In this document: piece by piece, positions 31,385-35,199 of the stretch
How positions within the stretch are numbered: the stretch's first letter is position 1
Layout of the letters: every line of letters begins with the position of its first letter
Origin: Stenotrophomonas geniculata ATCC 19374 = JCM 13324
Lineage (GTDB): Bacteria > Pseudomonadota > Gammaproteobacteria > Xanthomonadales > Xanthomonadaceae
Length of the DNA: 35,199 nucleotides
Assembly (NCBI RefSeq): GCF_001431625.1
Contig: NZ_LLXT01000112.1
Coordinates: 1 to 35,199, forward strand
Direction: 5' to 3'
Program-made: the position numbers and the translations under genes
The notes under the pieces: generated by a model
Told to the model about the DNA's origin: nothing
The model's database searches: none
What the model saw: the letters and a program-made list of their open reading frames with translations, nothing else

Positions 31385-32794
31385 ATGAAGGCTGCACTCT
31401 CGACCCAGCTGGGCCAACAACTTCACCTTACCCCGCAGTTGCTGCAGTCGATCCGGCTGCTGCAGCTCGATGGGCTGCACCTGGAACAGGAAATCCAGCG
31501 CCTGCTGGACTCCAATCCGTTGCTGGAGATCGAAGAGGCCGAAGCGCCCGCAGCCGATGCCACCGAGGCCAGCGCCACGACGATGGACACCGCCGCCTTC
31601 GACGAGCTGCCGGAGTCGTCGATGTGGGACGTGGCCGGCGCCAGCTGGCAGGACGGCGACGACGACCGCATGGCGCGCATCGCCGCCGGCGAATCGACCG
31701 ACCCGCAGCTGCGTGTGCTGCAGCGCCTGTCGCTGGACATGGACGACCGCGAACTGGCGGTGGCCGCGTTCTGGCTCGATCACTGCGACGAGGCCGGCTA
31801 CCTGCAGGCACCGCTGGACCAGCTGCAGTTGCTGGCCAGCGCCCAGTTCGATATCGCCGCCAACGGCGTCGAAGCCATCCGCCAGCAGCTGCTGCACGGC
31901 GAGCCCGCCGGCATGGCTGCGCAGGACCTGCGCGAAGGCCTGCAGGCGCAGCTGCGCAGCCTGCATGGCACGGTTCCCGCCCGCCATCTGGCCACCCGCA
32001 TTCTCCACGGCGCACTCGAAGCACTGGCCGCACACGACTACCCCGCCCTCGCCCGCCTGCACGACGCCGAGATCGACGACGTGCGCGAAGCCGTGCGCCT
32101 GATCCTGTCGCTGCAGCCGCGCCCGGGTGACAACCTGCTGCCCGAACGCAATGCCGTGGTGGTACCGGACGTGGTCGCCTGGCACGCCGACGGCCAGTGG
32201 AAAGTCGCCCTCAACCCGGCCACCAGCCGCCGGGTCTCGATCAACAGCCAGTACGAACAGGCCTTGGCCGAGACCAGCGAGGCCGCACCGGCACTGCGCG
32301 AAATGCTGCAGGAAGCGCGCTGGTTCAGCCGCGGCCTGTCGATGCGCTACGACACCCTGCTGCGCACCGCGCGGGTGATCGTCGAGCGCCAGGCCGCGTT
32401 CCTGGTGCGTGGCGAAGAGGCCATGGCGCCGCTGACCCTGAAGGAAGTGGCCGAGGAAATCGGCATGCACGAGTCCACCGTCTCGCGCATCACCACCGGC
32501 AAGTTCCTGCAGACCCCGCGCGGCACCTTCGAACTGAAGCACTTCTTCGCCGTGCGCCTGGAAGGCGCCAGCGTCTCCGGCCAGGCCGTGAAGGCCATGG
32601 TCCGCCGCCTGATCGACGCCGAACCGGCCGGCCGGCCGCTGGCCGACGAGGCCATCGCCGGCCTGCTGTCGCGCCAAGGGGTGAACATTGCCCGCCGAAC
32701 CGTCGCAAAATACCGAGAACAACTGGACATCGCCCCGGCCCGTGAACGGCGCCGGCTTGGCGCCAGGCAACCGCAGCTGGCCCGGGTGGGCTGA
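31385..32794 (+). CDS. rpoN2: RNA polymerase sigma-54 factor RpoN2
   Basis: A 469-aa sigma-54 factor. The N-terminal activator-interaction region is glutamine/leucine rich (LGQQLHLTPQLLQSIRLLQL), then comes an acidic linker, the core-binding domain, the helix-turn-helix (LTLKEVAEEIGMHESTVSRI, about residues 352-371) and the RpoN box ARRTVAKYREQL (about 436-447) that reads the -24 element. Xanthomonads carry two rpoN genes; the copy next to vemR and fleQ is called rpoN2 and serves flagellar genes. The window has at least four -24/-12 promoters for it to use. vemR follows 14 bp later and fleQ overlaps vemR, so one operon is likely. Confidence 0.94.
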   Translation: MKAALSTQLGQQLHLTPQLLQSIRLLQLDGLHLEQEIQRLLDSNPLLEIEEAEAPAADATEASATTMDTAAFDELPESSMWDVAGASWQDGDDDRMARIAAGESTDPQLRVLQRLSLDMDDRELAVAAFWLDHCDEAGYLQAPLDQLQLLASAQFDIAANGVEAIRQQLLHGEPAGMAAQDLREGLQAQLRSLHGTVPARHLATRILHGALEALAAHDYPALARLHDAEIDDVREAVRLILSLQPRPGDNLLPERNAVVVPDVVAWHADGQWKVALNPATSRRVSINSQYEQALAETSEAAPALREMLQEARWFSRGLSMRYDTLLRTARVIVERQAAFLVRGEEAMAPLTLKEVAEEIGMHESTVSRITTGKFLQTPRGTFELKHFFAVRLEGASVSGQAVKAMVRRLIDAEPAGRPLADEAIAGLLSRQGVNIARRTVAKYREQLDIAPARERRRLGARQPQLARVG

Positions 32795-32808
32795 AAAGGA
32801 TGTTGGAC

Positions 32809-33186
32809 ATGAACAAGCTCACGGTCCTGTTGGTCGATGACCACGAGGGCTTCATCAATGCGGCGATGCGCCATTTCCGCAAGATCGACTGGCTGCAGAT
32901 CGTCGGCAGCGCCGGCAATGGTCTGGAAGCGATCGAGCGTTCGGAAACGCTGCGCCCGCAGGTCGTATTGATGGATCTGGCCATGCCGGAGATGGGGGGC
33001 CTGCAGGCCACCCGCCTGATCAAGTCGCAGGACGATGCACCGTACATCGTGATCGCCAGCCACTTCGACGACGCCGAGCACCGCGAGCACGCGCTGCGCG
33101 CCGGCGCCGACAATTTCGTCAGCAAGCTGTCCTACATCCAGGAAGTCATGCCGATCCTGGAAGGCCTCAGGGAGGATCGATCGTGA
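32809..33186 (+). CDS. vemR: Single-domain response regulator VemR
   Basis: A 125-aa stand-alone receiver domain. I chose ATG 32809 ([20 protein letters not shown]) because AAGGA lies about 9 nt upstream and it places the phospho-acceptor at Asp56 ([13 protein letters not shown]), the number remembered for Xanthomonas VemR; ATG 32800, three codons earlier, overlaps the ribosome-binding site. Acidic residues (VDDH), the Ser of IASHF and the lysine in FVSKLSY complete the active site. It has no output domain, so it must act by contacting a partner, probably FleQ or the RpoN2 machinery. In Xanthomonas campestris it affects virulence, exopolysaccharide and motility and sits between rpoN2 and fleQ, exactly as here. 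Confidence 0.88.
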   Translation: MNKLTVLLVDDHEGFINAAMRHFRKIDWLQIVGSAGNGLEAIERSETLRPQVVLMDLAMPEMGGLQATRLIKSQDDAPYIVIASHFDDAEHREHALRAGADNFVSKLSYIQEVMPILEGLREDRS

Positions 33187-34688
33187 GCGAATCGCGCATC
33201 CTGGTGCTGGACAACGACGCCGTGCGCGCAGAGCGCACCGTTGCCCTGCTGGAATTCATGGACTTCAACCCCCGCTGGGTGTCCGACGCGGCCGACTTCG
33301 ACCTGGGCCGCCAGCGCCAGAACGATTGGATGGCGGTGATCGTCGGCAGCCTGGACGACAACGCCGCCAGCACCGCACTCTACAACTGGCTGGGTGGCAG
33401 CAGCCTGCCGCCGCCGGTGCTGCTGGCCGATGGTGACGGGGTAACGTTTGCCCGCCAGCACGGCCTGCACGAAGCCAACATCTGGCCGCTGGAAACGCCG
33501 CTGCGCCATGCGCAGATGGAAGCCCTGCTGCGCCGCGCCAGCCTCAAGCGCCTGGACGCCGAGCACCAGGCCGGTGCCGCGCAGGATCAAGGCCCGACCG
33601 GCAACGGCCCGGCGGTGACTGCGTTGCGTACCATGATCGAGCAGGTCGCCGCGTTCGATACCACCGTGCTGGTGCTGGGCGAATCCGGTACCGGCAAGGA
33701 AGTCGTGTCGCGTGCGATCCACCAGCGCTCGCCGCGCCGTGATGGCCCGTTCGTGGCGATCAACTGCGGCGCCATTCCGCCGGACCTGCTGGAAAGCGAA
33801 CTGTTCGGCCACGAAAAGGGTGCGTTCACCGGCGCACTGACCGCCCGCAAGGGGCGTTTCGAAATGGCCGAGGGCGGCACCCTGCTGCTCGACGAAATCG
33901 GCGACATGAGCCTGCCGATGCAGGTAAAGCTGCTGCGTGTGCTGCAGGAACGCAGCTTCGAGCGCGTCGGCGGCAACCAGACCATCCGCTGCAACGTGCG
34001 CGTCGTGGCCGCGACCCACCGCGATCTGGAAACGCGCATCGCCGAAGGCAAGTTCCGCGAGGATCTGTTCTACCGCCTCAACGTGTTCCCGATCGACGTG
34101 CCCGCCCTGCGCGAGCGTCGCGAAGACCTGCCGGCGCTGGTGGAAACCATCGCCGCACAGTTGGCGCGCACCGGTCGTGGCGAAGTGCGCTTCACCCCGG
34201 AAGCCCTGCAGGCCCTGGCCGGCTACGAATGGCCGGGCAATGTGCGCGAACTGACCAACCTGGTCGAGCGCCTGGCGGTGCTGCATCCGGGCGGTTCAGT
34301 ACGCGTGCAGGACCTGCCGGCCCGCTACCGTGGCGACACCGCACTGGCGGCGGTGGCTGCACCGGCGCCGGCAGCTACGGTTGCCAACGAAGAACGCCTG
34401 GACCTGCGCAGCTTCTCGTTCCACACCCCAGGCAGCGGCAACCAGCCGGCACTGGAGCACGGCATCGCCGTCAATCGCCCGGCGGCACCGGCGGCGCTGC
34501 CTGACGAAGGCATGGACCTGCGCAACCACATGGCCAACATCGAACTGGGCCTGATCAACGAAGCCCTGGAACGCACCCAAGGCGTGGTCGCCCACGCCGC
34601 CCAGCTGCTCGGCCTGCGCCGCACCACCCTGGTGGAAAAGCTGCGCAAGTACGGCATCGAACGCGAGCAGGCCGAACTAGCCGGCTGA
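33183..34688 (+). CDS. fleQ: Flagellar master activator FleQ (sigma-54 enhancer-binding protein)
   Basis: A 501-aa activator starting at GTG 33183, overlapping the vemR stop by 4 nt. The N-terminal FleQ/receiver-like domain lacks the phosphorylatable aspartate (AVIVGSLDD at that place). The AAA+ domain has Walker A GESGTGKE from residue 166, the sigma-54 contact loop GAFTGA from residue 213, Walker [11 protein letters not shown], and the arginine-rich [12 protein letters not shown] segments. The C-terminal Fis-type helix-turn-helix reads [20 protein letters not shown]. Compared with P. aeruginosa FleQ as I remember it, the LFRSLVG motif is absent and N of KExxxRN is alanine, so c-di-GMP binding may differ. 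It should switch on the sigma-54 promoters in this window with RpoN2. Confidence 0.93.
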   Translation: MSESRILVLDNDAVRAERTVALLEFMDFNPRWVSDAADFDLGRQRQNDWMAVIVGSLDDNAASTALYNWLGGSSLPPPVLLADGDGVTFARQHGLHEANIWPLETPLRHAQMEALLRRASLKRLDAEHQAGAAQDQGPTGNGPAVTALRTMIEQVAAFDTTVLVLGESGTGKEVVSRAIHQRSPRRDGPFVAINCGAIPPDLLESELFGHEKGAFTGALTARKGRFEMAEGGTLLLDEIGDMSLPMQVKLLRVLQERSFERVGGNQTIRCNVRVVAATHRDLETRIAEGKFREDLFYRLNVFPIDVPALRERREDLPALVETIAAQLARTGRGEVRFTPEALQALAGYEWPGNVRELTNLVERLAVLHPGGSVRVQDLPARYRGDTALAAVAAPAPAATVANEERLDLRSFSFHTPGSGNQPALEHGIAVNRPAAPAALPDEGMDLRNHMANIELGLINEALERTQGVVAHAAQLLGLRRTTLVEKLRKYGIEREQAELAG

Positions 34689-34712
34689 ACCGCGTCACCC
34701 GCATGAAGGGGG

Positions 34713-34747
34713 CACGAACGCCTGGGCTTGCCCGGGCGTTCGTGTTT
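34713..34747 (+). terminator. Strong terminator of the rpoN2-vemR-fleQ unit
   Basis: CACGAACGCC (34713-34722) pairs with GGCGTTCGTG (34735-34744), extended inside by GGGC/GCCC, then TTT; 25 bp after the fleQ stop. Confidence 0.85.
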
Positions 34748-34875
34748 CCAGAACCCGGGGTCGGAGCCCTGCGCATCTACAGCGCCGGAACGCCGGCCGC
34801 TGGACACCGCAGACGTAGGCCAGAAAACCGACGCCGGTTAAATGGCGCGTCACGGCCCAGAATCGCGCCATCTAT

Positions 34876-34956
34876 CTATCCATGCCGTGGATCAAGCGTG
34901 TCGACCAAGGTCGACACCCACCAGGAGCAGCATGCCGACCAACGGTCGGCACCTAC
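34876..34956. repeat. Cluster of three palindromes including a reverse SMAG element
   Basis: First, ATCCATGCCGTGGAT-like hairpin near 34879-34893. Second, TGTCGACC-AA-GGTCGACA (34899-34916), no GTAG. Third, TGCCGACC-AAC-GGTCGGCA-CCTAC (34933-34956), which on the minus strand starts with GTAG and is a reverse SMAG element. They lie in non-coding DNA after fleQ. Confidence 0.7.
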
Positions 34957-35199
34957 CAACAGCAGCGGCCAACTGTCGGAGGCGGGGTGGGTCTGGTTGC
35001 GGGGGGGCCGCGGCAACGGGGCCGCGGCCCAGCCCCCCAGGACGGGGGTGCGGGGTGCCCCCCCCCCCGACCCCCCCCCCCCACCCCCAAAAGCCCCCCC
35101 CTTTTCGGTGGCGTTTGCGCTGCTTCTGCGGTGGGGCGGGGGCGCGCCCCCCGCCCCCCCACCCCCCCCCCCCCCCAACCACCCAACAACGGTCGGCGG
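34957..35199. other. Non-coding tail with suspicious homopolymer runs
   Basis: No gene can be supported. From about 34995 onward the sequence fills with runs of G and C (single runs of C longer than ten around 35059-35090 and 35155-35177), unlike anything earlier. Glycine-rich reading frames on the minus strand arise only from these runs. It is best read as a low-quality end of a contig, not as biology. Confidence 0.75.

Noticed and set aside
31331..32770. 479-aa minus-strand frame opposite rpoN2
   Set aside because: Antisense shadow; rpoN2 has its RpoN box and helix-turn-helix.
34876..35189. Glycine/proline-rich minus-strand frames at the window end
   Set aside because: Created by homopolymer C runs that appear artefactual.
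1..35199. CRISPR arrays, tRNA/rRNA genes, insertion sequences or prophage
   Set aside because: I saw no regularly spaced repeats, tRNA-like cloverleaf sequences, transposase or integrase motifs; the window reads as a core flagellar/signalling locus.

Overview
The window comes from a high-GC gammaproteobacterium of the Xanthomonadaceae, most likely the Stenotrophomonas maltophilia complex. The evidence is GTAG-headed palindromes of the S. maltophilia SMAG type, the flagellar gene order flgN-flgM-flgA / cheV-flgBCDEF-flgGHIJKL-fliC-fliC-fliD-fliS-fliT-pilZ-LuxR-type regulator-rpoN2-vemR-fleQ, which matches xanthomonads, and a c-di-GMP signalling block beside it that resembles the Xanthomonas Rav locus. 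These assignments rest on reading translations and recalled synteny; no database was searched.

Layout. Positions 1-2620 hold the 3' end of hflD, a chemoreceptor (MCP) gene with a FliA (sigma-28) promoter, a 71-aa orphan protein, a small membrane protein and a cluster of SMAG-type palindromes. Positions 2661-10669 form a c-di-GMP/two-component block: PAS-GGDEF-EAL protein (minus), a divergent multi-PAS NarX-type histidine kinase, a RavR-like GGDEF-EAL-REC protein, and a convergent PAS histidine kinase (minus). Positions 10761-12133 hold flgN, flgM and flgA (minus). From 12314 to 27432 come cheV, the rod/hook/ring genes flgB-flgL and two flagellin genes. Positions 27616-34688 hold fliD, fliS, a fliT-like gene, an atypical PilZ gene, a NarL/FixJ regulator (FsnR-like), rpoN2, vemR and fleQ. 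The last 500 bp are non-coding and end in implausible homopolymer runs.

Regulation is legible in the sequence. Four sigma-54 (-24/-12) sites precede flgA, flgB, flgG and fliD. Six FliA-type sites precede mcp, flgM, cheV, fliC2, fliD and fliS. The window therefore encodes its own hierarchy: FleQ and RpoN2 (with VemR and the FsnR-like regulator) drive hook-basal-body genes; FliA (outside the window) drives late genes; FlgM, itself behind a FliA site, restrains FliA. fliD carries both promoter types. The first flagellin gene lacks a FliA site, while the second has a good FliA site plus a sigma-54-like sequence that has lost both invariant dinucleotides.

The most interesting points are: a hairpin overlapping the rpoN2 ribosome-binding site, with a perfect palindrome about 110 bp upstream of the start; a FleQ whose c-di-GMP-contact residues (as known from Pseudomonas aeruginosa) appear substituted; a RavR-like protein with degenerate GGDEF and EAL active sites; a possible leaderless cheV transcript; and SMAG palindromes whose TAG supplies the stop codon of two genes.
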